From Zymoseptoria tritici IPO323 (Eukaryota; Ascomycota; Dothideomycetes; Mycosphaerellales; Mycosphaerellaceae), in NCBI RefSeq assembly GCF_000219625.1, contig NC_018211.1, positions 1,860,001 to 1,924,000 on the forward strand: DNA of 64,000 nt, read 5' to 3'. Under the pieces are notes generated by a model that worked only from the letters and a program-made list of their open reading frames with translations, was not told the origin of the DNA and made no database searches. A program made the position numbers and the translations under genes. This document shows positions 1-12,419 of this stretch, piece after piece (positions within the stretch are counted from its first letter, which is position 1; the number at the start of each line of letters is the position of its first letter).

Positions 1-2
1 AC

Positions 3-452
3 AATTTCCCCGTTGATGGACTGCAACACCTCCGCGAGCTTGGATTGATAAGGGTGTCGATGTCAGAAACCCAATGGAGCAAATTGCTCGATCGAACCCG
101 TTCGTCCTTGAAGGCCATGGAACTTACTCTCGTCGATCTGACTTCCGGGACTTGGGAATCATGCCTTCTTCAACTATGCACCATGTCTCACCTCGACCAC
201 TTCTTTATCGACTCTTGCGGCTACACAGCGAATGGAGCGTCCAGTCAGCATGCGCTTGGTTTACTGCCAGCTCCTGACGAACAGACGAACATCGAGACGA
301 TGCATTTCACGGACGAAAACGCCCTTGGCCACGTACAGCGACACGTGAATGCTGTGAGGCAGGCAGCTGGCATGGACTTGTATGACGAAACCTACTATCG
401 GTACCTTTCCTCTCGGAGCCTGGAGGAAGAGGGAAGATTACGCATATCGTAA
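3..452 (+). CDS. 3' part of an unrecognised fungal protein (cut by the window edge)
   Basis: An open frame enters from the left edge at about base 3 and ends with TAA at 450-452, so only the last ~149 residues are visible. The first residues (DGLQHLRELGL) and the later segment LTSGTWESCLLQL look like the leucine-rich C-terminal half of the large, poorly characterised fungal F-box/LRR-like families, where a 'loss of height' phrase of this sort is followed by a measure of distance and a short Cys/Gly segment. That family link is an impression, not a proof. No domain can be named. No start codon is visible because the gene begins outside the window. Confidence 0.5.
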   Translation, partial: NFPVDGLQHLRELGLIRVSMSETQWSKLLDRTRSSLKAMELTLVDLTSGTWESCLLQLCTMSHLDHFFIDSCGYTANGASSQHALGLLPAPDEQTNIETMHFTDENALGHVQRHVNAVRQAAGMDLYDETYYRYLSSRSLEEEGRLRIS

Positions 453-2744
453 AGCTCTCGGCATGCCTACCTAGTCTTTCGACTGGAGCACATGACGGGA
501 TGTGTGACGAAGCTTGGAGACCTTCACAATGGACTTGAGCGGTGGGGAGACTTCAGGACTCGATACGGACGGCTCAGTCGAGCCTGGATGTCGCTCTGAG
601 GAACGTGCAGGATGCAACTCTTGATCGATTTATTGATCGCTTCTTTAATGCCTCAGGCATCAAAGTGCTGTTGACTTTCTTTGCAGCAGGACCGAGCGAG
701 GCGTACAGTAATTCTTCAACATCTAGTACTCAACATCACCCTCGTCCTTTCAGAGTCTACCATCACAACGCTTCAAATGGACCAAACGTGCAGCACCGCC
801 ATTGAGCAAAAATACCTACGTGGCATCTTACCAGCGAATCATGGTCGACGTCTGAAGCTTGAGCTGCAGCGCTTCGCATCTCTTGCGCGTTGTGCATGAA
901 GGCGAAGAAAGTTTGTTTGCTCGAGCTCTTTCTGGTGCCTTGCATCTATGCAATGCATCCCGAGAACGCCGCTGAAACGTTCGCTCGCATAAGCAAAGAC
1001 GTCTTGTTAACGTCCTGCTACGTGGCACGTTGAGCTCAATGTTCCTCGCCGCCCAGCGCGGATGAGCAGCAGGTCAAATTTGTGTGTGCGTCGAGCATTG
1101 GACATGCCGTGCGTAGCAATGCAGCTACGCGGATCGAGGTCGAGGATCTCGGGATTTGACACCGCGTCGAGCGAGTTGTGAAGCTGTCCGGCCAGTCATG
1201 GAACCTGAGCACGAATCCTCGCAGGTTGCGTTGGCAGCTCGTACCTAGCGGAAGGTTCGTGCGTTGTTTGTGTCCTCTGCAGCTTTGCTTGCGATCACTC
1301 CGAACTTCGCCTGACGGTATTCGACCCAGCTTGCTGCATCTGCTACACATCTCGGTTCATCTGAGCTCTTCTCTTCGTGCCAGAGACTTTCCTCTAGGTT
1401 CATTCGAGGTGGAAAGTAGACTTTCGGTCTCGACGTGGTCGGACGGCTTCCTTTCCGGCTGCCAGCTCGCTGCACGCTGCATGCTACATGCATTATGCAA
1501 GTGGGGAGGTTGCGGACGCACATTGGCGATCTGTCGAGAAAGTTTGATGTGTGTGCATTCGACCACTCAGACTGTCTGTTCGTGCCTGACGGAAGCGGTA
1601 TACTTTCTCGCTGGGATTCGTCCTGGGAGCGGTGGGTACATGGCCTGGTGAGTGTTGCTTGAACGGGTTGCTCAACTTACATAGGTCTTCCAGGCTCCTG
1701 AGTGCTCCGTCGAGGCTGTCATGGCCTCACCAGGCGGTCGAGCATGGTGTTCTCGCTCGACAGTCTGTGGCGTCGATGCGAGGGACTCTTGATAATTTCG
1801 GGATGTTCTAAAGAAGATGTCGTATTGATTCTTCGACTCTCGGAAGCAACAGCGGCGCAGAGCGAGAACGAAGCACCACTGCATTGCGTTTATCGATCGA
1901 TGGAGCACTATTGAGTGACAATGCCTCTGGATGCACGAGCAAATCTGTCCGAACGGTTTCGACTCCATCAACTGATGACAGGTCGGTCCTCTTTGTAGGC
2001 AATTTGGTGGATCCTCGTTCGACTAGGCAGCATTGTCGCATTGCCATGCTCCGACCTGGGGCCAAAGGGACTGGTCTGCGCATGTTTTCGCATTGCCTTC
2101 ACATCGAAGAGCCACAAAAAAAAAACAGGTCTGGGCCATGCTATCGTCCACATACGCAACGCCTTGCCTGGGCCAAGAACACAAGCCCACAATTCCATGC
2201 CGGCGTTCTCACCGAGTCCACGGAATTTCGGGAAGACACGGAGCGTCCTCCACAGATTTCGTGGCCGGGACCTTGACCGATGTCGTGGACGGCGTGGCTC
2301 GCGAGAGATATCACACCACCTGCCCTTCTCGTCTTACAATTCTCCACTATAACGGCTTTGGATTGCTCAGATGGTCCTGAGTTTGGAAACACCCCGGTTC
2401 TTCTACGACCTCCTCACGGGACGGTAATCAAGACTCGGCTGTGCCTGTCTCTTTCGCACATGGCCGTGAGGAATGATCCTGCTTGCACTACCGGCCGGGA
2501 CTGTCTCGCACATGTGCTCCGATATGTCCCTAACATCTTTTGAGGTAAGGCGTTGATACATAAGTCCTCTTCTCGTCGATCCTTCTTCCATGGATCGTAC
2601 CATCGCACCACCATTTCTTCACAATAACATCAATCCTTCAAACAACGCTACGATCGAGGTATACCATCATCGATCAACCAACCATTATCAAGCCTTCCAA
2701 CCAACATCGAAAGTCATATCACACCATACATCAACCCACCAACA
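453..2744. other. gene-poor stretch upstream of the bHLH gene
   Basis: Several frames of 60-157 codons overlap here on both strands, but none shows a recognisable motif, a convincing start context or an intron-exon pattern. The last ~150 bases before 2745 are rich in CAA/CCA/ATC and look like a fungal 5' leader for the bHLH gene. A short A-run lies near 2118. I see no tRNA and no repeat. Confidence 0.5.
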
Positions 2745-3506
2745 ATGCCTTCCCGCCGACAGTCCTCGCCCTCCTTCGAAATGGCCAACTGCTTCCAATC
2801 CCTCCAATGCCTCTCCGGCCACCCTCCCCCCGAATGCAGTTCCAACAGCAAACTCATCTGTCCCGTCCTCCCTCTCTCCAACAATCAAAACAACAACATG
2901 TCTTTCTCCCCACCCAATTCAAACGGAATCATGACCTCCTCCGACGACTCGGAAGAAGACTCCAACTATCCCAACTCTTACCAACAACAACAACGACAAC
3001 ACAACACCCTCGCCAAAACCCCCATCGCCTTCCCATCCAACCAAACCACAGCAACAACCTCCCCTTCCTCCACAACGACATCAACATCTCCCACCCACCC
3101 CACCCCTCCCCCCACTCGCCCCCAACTCCGCCCCCACCGCCGCATCCCCCACACCATAATCGAACGCCGCTACCGCGACAACCTCAACACCTCCATCGAG
3201 ACCCTCCGCCTCTGCCTCCCCACCCTCAAAGACGCCTACATCACCTCCCCGGACATGGAAGACTCCGCTCTCCCTCCCAAACTTCCCTCCAAGACGATCA
3301 TCATCGCGACCGCGGCGGGGTATATCAAGGAATTGGAGGGCGAGAGGGATGCAGTGAGGGGGGAGATGGAGGGACTGAGGAATCAGGTTGTGGAGTTGAG
3401 GAAGTTGGTGATGTGTGGGGAGTGTGGGATTTTGCAGTATTTGCAGGAGGTTGGGGGGAATGGGAATGCTGGGGGGATGGATGGGGATGGGGTGATGACG
3501 GGATGA
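2745..3506 (+). CDS. SREBP-like bHLH transcription factor
   Basis: A 253-residue basic helix-loop-helix protein, expected to bind E-box-like DNA as a dimer in the nucleus. The basic region lies at about residues 131-144 and contains HTIIERRYRDNLN; the Tyr in ERRYR is the substitution typical of the SREBP-type subgroup. Helix 1 is about 145-160, a long loop with PDMEDSALPP follows, and helix 2 (KTIIIATAAGYIKELE) ends near 198 and runs into a leucine-zipper-like segment to about 220. The N-terminal half is low-complexity (Asn, Gln, Ser, Thr, Pro) with an acidic patch (SDDSEEDS, 65-73). There is no membrane segment, so it is not a full SREBP/Sre1 and could not be released by proteolysis. The start is in a good context (CAACAATGCC). 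It appears to be a single exon. Confidence 0.85.
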   Translation: MPSRRQSSPSFEMANCFQSLQCLSGHPPPECSSNSKLICPVLPLSNNQNNNMSFSPPNSNGIMTSSDDSEEDSNYPNSYQQQQRQHNTLAKTPIAFPSNQTTATTSPSSTTTSTSPTHPTPPPTRPQLRPHRRIPHTIIERRYRDNLNTSIETLRLCLPTLKDAYITSPDMEDSALPPKLPSKTIIIATAAGYIKELEGERDAVRGEMEGLRNQVVELRKLVMCGECGILQYLQEVGGNGNAGGMDGDGVMTG

Positions 3507-3730
3507 TGAATATTCTTTTGGGATGGAAGTGTAGAACGGGTTTTCTTTGAATTTGAGGGAGTGGTGATGGTCTCCACATGAAGTGACGCAATGGATCGAT
3601 GGATGAAAGGGACTCTGCAAGCAGGAAAATGATCGGAAACAGCAGCACGGGAGAATGTCACGATGAGATCCAAGGCACGGCGAAACCCGCTTGACAGCTA
3701 GTAGGCGTCACAAAGATCGCGGCTTACCAC

Positions 3731-5280
3731 TCATCTCCTCCCCCTCATCCCACCACCGTCCGCCCTCCCCTCCTCTCCTCGAACCCTCAAGATCACCCTC
3801 CTATACCTCCTCACCGGCGGCCTCCCACTCCCCACCACCCCCGAAATAACATATATTCTGACACACCTCTCCAACGCCATAAGTAGCCCGCCCTCCCATC
3901 GGAATACTACAAGCAGCCTCCCTCTCCGATAATTTCGTCTCCGCCAACCTTCCATCTCCAGAAAACGTGAAGTTTAATTGAGGTAGGAAAGCGATGTTGT
4001 TGATATACACATCTGTGACTTCACGGTATCGAAACCACGTATACTGTAATTCATGTTCGCCGGGAAGGGTTTCGTCGGGGTCGTAGGTCTTTCGGACGTC
4101 GAGGGTGATGGTGCTACCGCCGGGGAGGGTGTAGATGATGGGTTGACTTCCGCAAGAACCGTTGATGACGACGACGGGTGGATGGCTACCTGAAGCGTAT
4201 GATGGGAGGATGGACCATTGTACCCTCGCGCTCATTTCATCTTGAAAGGCTTGTCGCCAACGCCATGTCGTCGCGTGGTTGGAAGTGAGAGTGCGGTTGT
4301 CTTTGCCGAGGACCACGTCGTAGGTGTTGGAGTAGACATTGCTTTGTCCAGAGCGGTCGAGGAGAATATACCCCCCTCCCCAACCGCCCCACTCAGGATG
4401 GTCGTATGGTCCGCCGTTTAGTCCGTTCATCATCGTGTGGAGGATGGCGGGGGAGTCGCCTTCCATTGTATACGCTATGTCGGGGTATTGCGACCCCAGC
4501 GGACCGAGTTGGAAGTTCTGCGCCATGTAGGTTTGAGATACGAGGGATGAGTCTGGACAACCGGTGTCGGAAGCTTAGTATCCTTCACCTGAAATCCCGC
4601 ACCAGGTTGCGAGACCGTAGGCGTTGAAACCGTGGAGGGAAACGATGTATGGAATCGAAGGGAAGTTTTGCGCGGATCCCGGGAGCGGAGGAGTCTTGGT
4701 CGGAGATGGCGGAGATGCGGAGGTGGAAGATGAAGTGCGCGAGGCCGAGGAGGGGTGCGGGTGTTGCGGGTGTGGGAGAGGGCTTCGGCGAGGACGGAGG
4801 TGCCGCCCCAGGCTTGGGTGTAGAGGGGTTCGGAGGAGGGGAGGCCGTCGACGATGGTGATGAGGAGGGAGGTGTTGAAGGAGAGGGGGGAGAGGCCGAT
4901 TGTGCGGGTGTTCGTAGAAGGGATGGCTGCGGATTACGATTGAGGAGAGGTAGGAGGATGTGGGGAATTGGCCGGAGGTGTGGAGGGCGAGGTTGGCTTG
5001 GACGAGGCCGAAGGCGTGGGTGGTTTTGAGGATTTCTTGGGGGACGACGGTGCTGTTGAGCCAGGTAGATGTGGTGGCTACGAGACCGGCGACGTTGTAC
5101 TGGTCGGAATGGAGGAGGAGGCGGATGAAGGACATTGTGTCGTCGGGTTCATTGGAGATGTCGGACATGATGAAGACTTGGGGGTTTTTTGTCGATTTGG
5201 ATGGGAGGTGGATATTTTTGTGCGCTGATGGTTGCGATGAGGAGTAAGGTGATGAGTGAGGCTGATACTGACGTTCGCAT
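3731..5280 (-). pseudogene. DUF1593-type secreted nucleoside-hydrolase-like protein, multiply frameshifted
   Basis: The minus strand encodes, in order, a signal peptide starting at 5280 (MRTSVSASLITLLLIATISA), then pieces of a DUF1593 (cellulose-binding Sde182-like) protein: PQVFIMSDISNEPDD, AWGGTSVLAEALSHTRNT, ISAISDQDSS, YIVSLHGFNAYGLATWCGISGE, PLGSQYPDIAYTMEGDSP, and a final beta-rich tail ending RRYRRVILRV. These pieces lie in successive frames. A shift is needed near 5180-5190, near 4905-4915, near 4750-4760, near 4675-4685 and near 3915-3930, each moving the frame by +1. A TAA also lies in frame at about 4574-4576, just after ISGEGY. The family is known as nucleoside-hydrolase-like plus a cadherin-like tail. 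As written, no functional product is possible. Homopolymer errors in the assembly are a real alternative for some of the shifts. Confidence 0.8.
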
Positions 5281-6928
5281 CTTTTCTGTTGGTGCTTTGA
5301 TGGTTATGAAGGACGATAAACCTTTTGATATGATTATCTTGCTGGATTGTCCAGCTTCGGTGAAGCCACTTCGCTCGTCGGCTCGCCATTGACCCGATGC
5401 AATGCTTTCCCTCTCCGAGTCTCCATACCATGTGATGCAATGTGGATCTCTATCGTCTATCATCGCTTGACGGAAGCTGCTTGCTTGATCCACACCATTG
5501 ACCTTGTCTAGCTCGGGATTGATTGCCGGAGAATCGCCATCTCGGAAGCATTTCGTAGAAACGGTCGGCGAGCTTGGGCATCACTCATGTCGCAATCGTT
5601 GGCTGACGATAGGGCTGTCCATCTGCCGATGTTGGGACTGTCATGATACACCACATGGACCACGACAGCCGCAATGGAACAAGGCGGCCGTGTGATGCTG
5701 ACTCGGAAATCTTCTGCCTTGCCGCAAGCAATGCGCGGCTAGACGAAACTGGCAGCATTGGGCAGTCATGAGTATCCTTCGAAGCAGATCCTCTCGTGTA
5801 TGGTGGATGGGCATCGGGCGCTCTGATCCTGGGATGAGGCATGTAGTCGATCAGGTACGATTGATGCCCAAGGCACGCAAAGGGCAATTCCACCTAAACC
5901 TTGAAGGAAGCTAGATCACAAAGGTACCTGAGCAGGCTGTGCCTGTGTGCCTCGCTGGCACTTCGCCGAGAGTTCCGGAGTACAGGGTGGCCGCAGGAAG
6001 GCGACCCTTTTTCTCTCAAGTCTCCACACTACAGCGACTGTCAGCGAGTCAGATCACGAAATGCACACGCCATCAACCCAGTTTCCTCGAGGACAGCAAA
6101 GCCAGGCCAATAGTCGTACCGCCTAGTCTCGTGGATAGAGATCCATACATGCAGCCAACCCCGCGCTTGATGTTGTTGACGTGTCCCGGCGGCGGGCGAA
6201 CCGAACTGAGACTGGGCGACATGCAGCTGGCCTGATGCGTGCATCAGTGTGATTGGTGGAGGGACACACCACCTTAGGACAAGTCCCGTTGAATCATGTG
6301 CGTTGGCGAGGAAGAGAGGACGAATGGCCATGTGCTGTCAGATTGGGCCACACACAGATACTCTTGCATGCTGGAGGCAGAGTGGACCGACGGACGGATG
6401 TCCATGTGAGATGTGAGTCTATACTGCAGACTCCCACTCGCCGTCATCGTTCTGTATATTTCATCCTTGCAAGAAGGGGGAAGAGGGTGTATCCTATCAT
6501 CATCATCCTCCCCATCGTCGTCGTCGTCGACTTTCCGCTCCTCCTCACCCACCACGACGCCCCGCCCGCTGTCCCGCTCTCCCGCTGCACCTCACCTCCC
6601 GCTGCACCGTGACAAGAATCCTGACAACCATCTGCATTTCTCCCTCATACCCTCTCATACACACATCACTGTACATACTGTACATCGGCCTCGCCATATC
6701 CTCTTCTCTGCATCTCACATCCCAGACCAGGCCAACCCTGTCGGCCGCGTTCCCGTCGCGAACGACTCGCCTGCTTGCGACCACTCACATCGATAGCCTT
6801 CACCATTTTCCACGCCACACGCCGGCGTTCCCGAAACAACCACATTGCGACGATGGAACTAGCATAAGGCGGATTTGCCTCACCAATCGACCCAAGCTGG
6901 ACGAACACCGTCGTCTCGCCCTCAAACG
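5281..6928. other. intergenic region, no gene recognised
   Basis: Only short overlapping frames without motifs are present. A pyrimidine-rich stretch with ATC/GTC triplet runs at about 6495-6530 and further CT-rich sequence up to about 6800 may be the promoter/leader of the next gene. Confidence 0.45.
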
Positions 6929-9900
6929 ATGCTGCATTCTCCTCTCATGAATGGCTCGCCACAGCACTGCGACGAGGAACAACCCTCGACCTGTACGTGT
7001 TGTTCTGTCCTTGCCGTAGTTTGCTGCATCATCATCCCGCACTGTCCAATCACCACCCTGGATCGGTCATGTACTATGAGCTGGCAAGCTTCGTTCTTAC
7101 ATGCTGGTCCATATGTCAACCACCTCCCTCCAGCGCACGGTCGTTACTCGCTCGCCTGCCTTTGCGCATCTTTGGAGCTATCTTTGCTAACGAATGTTGC
7201 CCCTCTGCAGCTGTGTCACCTCGCAACTCCCGCTATGCTGCGACGGCGTCGAATGATCCTGCATCTCTCCCTGCTGGTGAAGCTCAATCTGACCGGGACG
7301 TTTCGCCGCACTATCTCTACTCCTCGTCCTTGAATCGACCTTCCTCACCTTCTCCTTCTACCTCTTCTGTCCGCCGAACGTCTTGCTCACAGCCTCCGGA
7401 AATGGCCATCAGACTTGCATATCATCTGGAGCCGGAGTGGAGTCGGCCGTATGGCAAGATTGATGTCAGCCAGACGTCAGCAGAGCCAGAGCTTCCCACT
7501 GTGCTCTCGTTACCACCACAGGAATCACCTGAAAGATCTCACATTCCGGCGGCACCGTCAATATTTGATGAGGACCGCCAGACGGTGACTCCATTGCATG
7601 AGATCAGCCGTCTATTACGCCAACAGAAGTACCACAAGTCGCGGAGCCGTTACGCCGAGGAGAGACTTCGCCATTTACAGATCGCAGCTGCCAGAACAAA
7701 TCGGCTGACGTGTGCTTCTCGGTCCGTGCAGCACACTCTTGCCGAATGCGTCAAGACCGAGGACAAGAACAGCTTCGTGAATCTGCTGCACGCTTTCCAT
7801 GATGCCACCGATGTTATCTTGCAAGCTCCCGTACCTTCCACGGGACCGGAACACGCCAAGTCATCACATGGATCATTCCTAGAGGATCTTACACCTTCAT
7901 CAAGAACCACCATATTTGATCTTATGAGCAAAGTCCGGCATGATGGACCTTTCTTGGCTGACCAACTAGGAAATCTTTCCCAGAAAGAACTCGTCGCTCT
8001 TCTGCCAGAATGGTCAAGTCCGAGGCCTAATGACTCCATCTTTGCCTCTTCACTACGGAACAGCTCTCGCGCCTCGCGTCCGCTCGGATTTGTCGTTGAT
8101 GCGCAAGTGGACCTACTTTCTTCTTACTCTTACTGCAGTCCATTGGAAACCCTCATCTTTGAGACGCAGAGCCTATCGAGCTTCGGATTGGCTTCAGAAA
8201 CTCGAGCCACGGATGTGTGGTCCACGGTCTGTTCTCGTCTGATTTCTTTGCAGAAGCCAGGAAGTGAGAGACTTGTCCCAGCCGTATTGGATATATGGGC
8301 ATCCTCCGTGCCATGGCCCGGCAAGGACCGTCTGGAGATTTGGATCTTGGAGACACTCAACCGTGGATCATTCCTCCTGGACCTTTACACCCGGCATACG
8401 TTCAAGGCCCGAATTGAAGGTCGAACTGAGGCGCCGGCTGAAGATGAATTGCGGACTGAATCTTTTTACTCCAAGGCTGTGAACGACCTGCTGGACCTGT
8501 TAGCGGACACTTCCAGTGGCAGTGTAATTCCTCCCGGTGCGCTGACCATGGCGCGGACGACATTTGACAAGCTCGCGGACTGTCCAGGTCATCAGAGAGG
8601 GCTGCCGCAATTTCTCGTCACGAGGTGGCTTTCCTCTTCATTTTTGATGGATGCTGTGACTTTGCCAGAGGTGAGTTGTCTCCATTTGAGCGGACGAACC
8701 AGTGCGCTGACGGATCTGTGCAGGCTTGCGGTCTTCTGACAGACCACTACATCTCGGAACCCGCGAGACAACGTATCCTGCGTGAAGTAGTAGTGAGAGT
8801 ACAGAAAGCTATCTATGAAGTGGCTTACTCGTGGTATGTCTGTCGAGATCGTGAATTCGGCGGCGCTAATGGGTGTGACAGGAGACATGGCAGCAATGCC
8901 ACAATGGACCTGACCCGCCGCGTCAGTGCTGTGATGGCTCGCTTCCAGCCTCAAACAACAATGGGCGGCCAAGCACGCCCAACGCCAGACCTCGGCCATT
9001 CTGGAGAATCATCTGCAGAGACGTTCATCGCATTATCCGCAAAGGATATACTGACGACGCTGAACGCTCTCTTCCCACAGCAGAGACCGGCTTCCATGCT
9101 TTCGGACTTTGACAGCTCCAATTCCAATTCTGGTTTACGGTCCTCCGCCTCTTCCGTCTCTGGATTCTCACTCTTCAGCCATGCGAGAACACCGGATGTC
9201 TACTCTCCAATTTCTGGTCTGTGGTCTTCGGAATCTCAACCTGCAATGGCACTACCACCGGAGATAGCAAATGTGGAGACATTGTCGGGCCAGGATAGTC
9301 TGCATATCCAGGAAGCTCGTCTAGAGTTGGAAGACCTGCTTGCGAATAGCGATCCTGCATCCTGGGGTATCTTGGTGATAGCGCCAGGCTCGAACCATTT
9401 CCAGACTTTGCGTGAGATATTTTCGCAGAACTTCAGCGTGCCTGAGCCTCGTGGACATGGATCTTTCACGGAACTCATCCAGGAACAAACGAGGCTTAAG
9501 AAGAACATTAAGAAGCTGTTGAACGGCTCCGATACAGGTATATCGGCCGCATTTGGTAACATTGGCGAGCTTCTCTCCACTGTACGCACGCAGCTCGAGA
9601 GCATGCTTGAACGCCAGATTCAGGCTTTCGAAGCTCAATCAGACTTTGTCGGCGCCCATGCGAGCTTCCAACAGCTGCAGGACTTCCGACAACTTACTTC
9701 GTCGTCCCGGGATTCTCTACGTGACGTCCTCGTGCGCATCGAGAGCACAGCACGTCAGTCCGCGACCCAATCAGAAATCGCCGAAAATCGATGCGAGAAA
9801 TGGACTCGCCTGCTCAAGCCCATGACCGACCTTCAAACATTCCACCTCGAACCGCTCACAAGAGCCACCACCTCACTGCGCGACAAAATGTGTCACACGT

Positions 9901-11735
9901 CTCATGTCCGCCCCTCAGCCGCCTACGACTCCGCCCGCTCAATTGCCTGCGCCCTCCGCATAATGGGAAAGTCCAGGAAAACATCGTCTCCCAGTGCGAG
10001 AACCCGTCTCGGCCCTCCTCTCCGCCATTGGCCCACATCCAAGACGACGACGAACAACTTGCACCTCAAATCCGAAGCTCAAGTCCTAGAGCTGTTGAGT
10101 GCGAAGGTCGAGCATTGTGGACCGAATAAGCTGAGCGATGAGCAGAGTCGCTTGACGGAGACGTGGTTAGAGAAGATGGGTATTGATAACCTTTGCTGGG
10201 GAGAGGAGAGAATACATCGGCTGTGCATGGAGGTGAGGAAACTTGTGGACGGAGTTCTCAATGCTTCGCCGGAGCATTCGATGATAAGTTCGAACCCGTT
10301 GTTTGCGAGAGATGAAGAGTTGATGAGGGAGGTGACTCGCGCATCGACCGCTTCTACAGCGCCGAAGCATGGGCAACTGTCCAGCCTGTACGCCGGGAAT
10401 CGACAATCGGGCATGTTGACGCTGCAGACACAGTTGAGAGGCGCTGAGTGTCCTTCAAGCAGATCGCAAGCGCTGTCCAACACCAGCTCGAGGGACTACC
10501 TGGATGCGAAGAGCCCGACATTGACGAACAAATCCTCCATCCCGTTCTGGTCGCCGGCTATGACGGAGGTGTCTTCTCCCGGCAGTGCGACAAGCGTTGG
10601 ATCTGCTCGGACGGAAGCAGCGCTGGAGTACTCCTCACTCAAGCAAGGACCTGGTGGTGTACAGAGCGCTCCTCCGTCGGCGTTGGAGAAGCTGCGGAAC
10701 AGATTGACGGCGCTGGTGCTGAGCGATCTTACCGCGAACCTGTTCACGGAAGGTAGCGAGACCGATACCGCCTTGTGGACTGGCCTGGGCTGGACGCTGG
10801 TCGGGCCATATTTCAACACCATTCATATTTCCGAGCAACCTCAGCAAGAACAGGCGCAGAGTCCACATGGTCCTACAGCGACTCCTCCCTTCGACTTCCT
10901 CGCTGCCTTCAGCCGCCTTCTCCAAAAGTTCTCCGCCTCCTCGAACCCCAGCACTAAACTCACCTGCCTGCACGACATCGACCGCCTCCTCACACCCTAT
11001 ATGCTCACTCTCAACCCCACTATCTCCACATCACCAGGCTCCGACCTCTCCGTGACCGCCTTCCGCCATCTCTTCACCCATCCAACCCTCTTCCCATCCG
11101 GTCCACGCACCATTTTCCGCGACCTGCAATACATCGCCTCCATGCTCCCCACCTCCATCATCCACCCAACAACTCCACCCGGCCAATCCTTCACCCACGC
11201 CACCCTCGCCCTCTTGAGCCTCAAATCCTCCGCCCGCACCCTCTTCGTCGAAACCGCCGACGCCATAATCGCCTACCACTCCAACAACCGTCCCGGCTCC
11301 TCCGCAGCCCCTCACCCTCCTTCACCCGCCCAAGCCCACCGCGACGAGATGTTCTCCTCCCCCTCCACATCCACCACCTCCCTCCCCGGCGGCGTCGCGC
11401 AATACTCCCTTTCCGACGCCTCCCACCTCCTTTCCATCGCCGCCCGCGAAGGTGACCCCGTCGCACAACGCGAATTGGCGACGCTGTATCTCACGCACCC
11501 CGCGACGACACCGTTGATATTAGCGCCGTTCGCACGGACTGGAGAGGTTTTCAAGGAGGAAATTGAGAGTAAATGGAGGAGTGGTGGGAGGGGGAAGGGC
11601 AATGATCGGGAGAAGTGCGATCCGGGGGTTATGTGTGTGGCGTACTTTTGGATGGGGAGGAGTGCGAGGGGGGGAGATGGGGTTGCGAAACGGGTGTTGG
11701 AGCAGGGGAGTGAGATGGGGGGGTTGGGTGGGTAG
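6929..11735 (+). CDS. large conserved-looking fungal protein of unknown function, Sel1-like C-terminus, four exons
   Basis: Exons 6929-6992, 7211-8670, 8724-8833 and 8882-11735 join to 1,495 codons plus stop. Each intron has GT-AG ends and a branch-like site (GCTAACG near 7188, GCTGAC near 8707, GCTAATG near 8865). The 48-nt third intron is in frame and could be missed. An in-frame upstream ATG exists at 6875. The middle contains helix-rich text such as LTDHYISEPARQRILREV and the 200 residues after it are predicted coiled/helical by eye. The last 120 residues (HLLSIAAREGDPVAQRELATL, then CVAYFWMGRSARGGDGVAKR) resemble two Sel1/TPR-type repeats. A long Ser/Pro-rich linker precedes it. I recall similar unannotated proteins in Pezizomycotina but cannot name a function. 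Confidence 0.75.
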
Positions 11736-12419
11736 GAGTTGAGGCGGATGGGATAGGGCTGTTGGTTCTTTGGGCAGTGGTTGAGGATTACTTGGAGGAG
11801 TCTCTGATGGGGCGCTGTATTATATAAGTAGTCTTTGTAAATGTATACGGACATATGGAATCGGTCTAATGCATGAAATTTAGAGGAAGACAAGGAGAGC
11901 AATGTGTTGGTCGTCCATATATATGCTTCTTCCTCTTGTAGCCTCAGGCATCAATGTATGCTGACGCCACCTCAACGTTCAATCTCCATCATCTTCTTCG
12001 ATTATTCGACGGCATATATACCTTGGTGTTCTCGTTCTCACTTGATGTTCGATATAGCCATGCGACTACGCCATACGAAAGGACTTTTGAGGTAGCACAA
12101 GAACAAGCGCATGCATGATCTCGATCTAGCGAAAACTTCGCTCCCGTTCCTTCTGCTTTGGGCTTTAGATTGAGACCTTCCTGGAGCGTTGAACTTGACA
12201 TCTTGCAACAATTCTCTCGAAGGATTCCGTCGCATCATTGAGTGTTTTCGGATACACAAGGACCACTGAAAAAGCAGAAAGACTCACTCCTCCTGGATGG
12301 ACTTGGATATACCTCCAGCAGATGTCAGCATAGATCAGAGCTCCAGATTGTCAATACGACTCTCCCTGAGCAATATCACAACGGACAACAAAGATTCCTC
12401 TCGACATACATCATCAATC

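Noticed and set aside
4553..4588. 36-nt GT-AG stretch that would remove the TAA in the DUF1593 gene
   Set aside because: It is in frame and contains TACTAAG, but the branch-like site is only about 9 nt from the donor and 36 nt is below the usual minimum. It would not repair the five frame changes.
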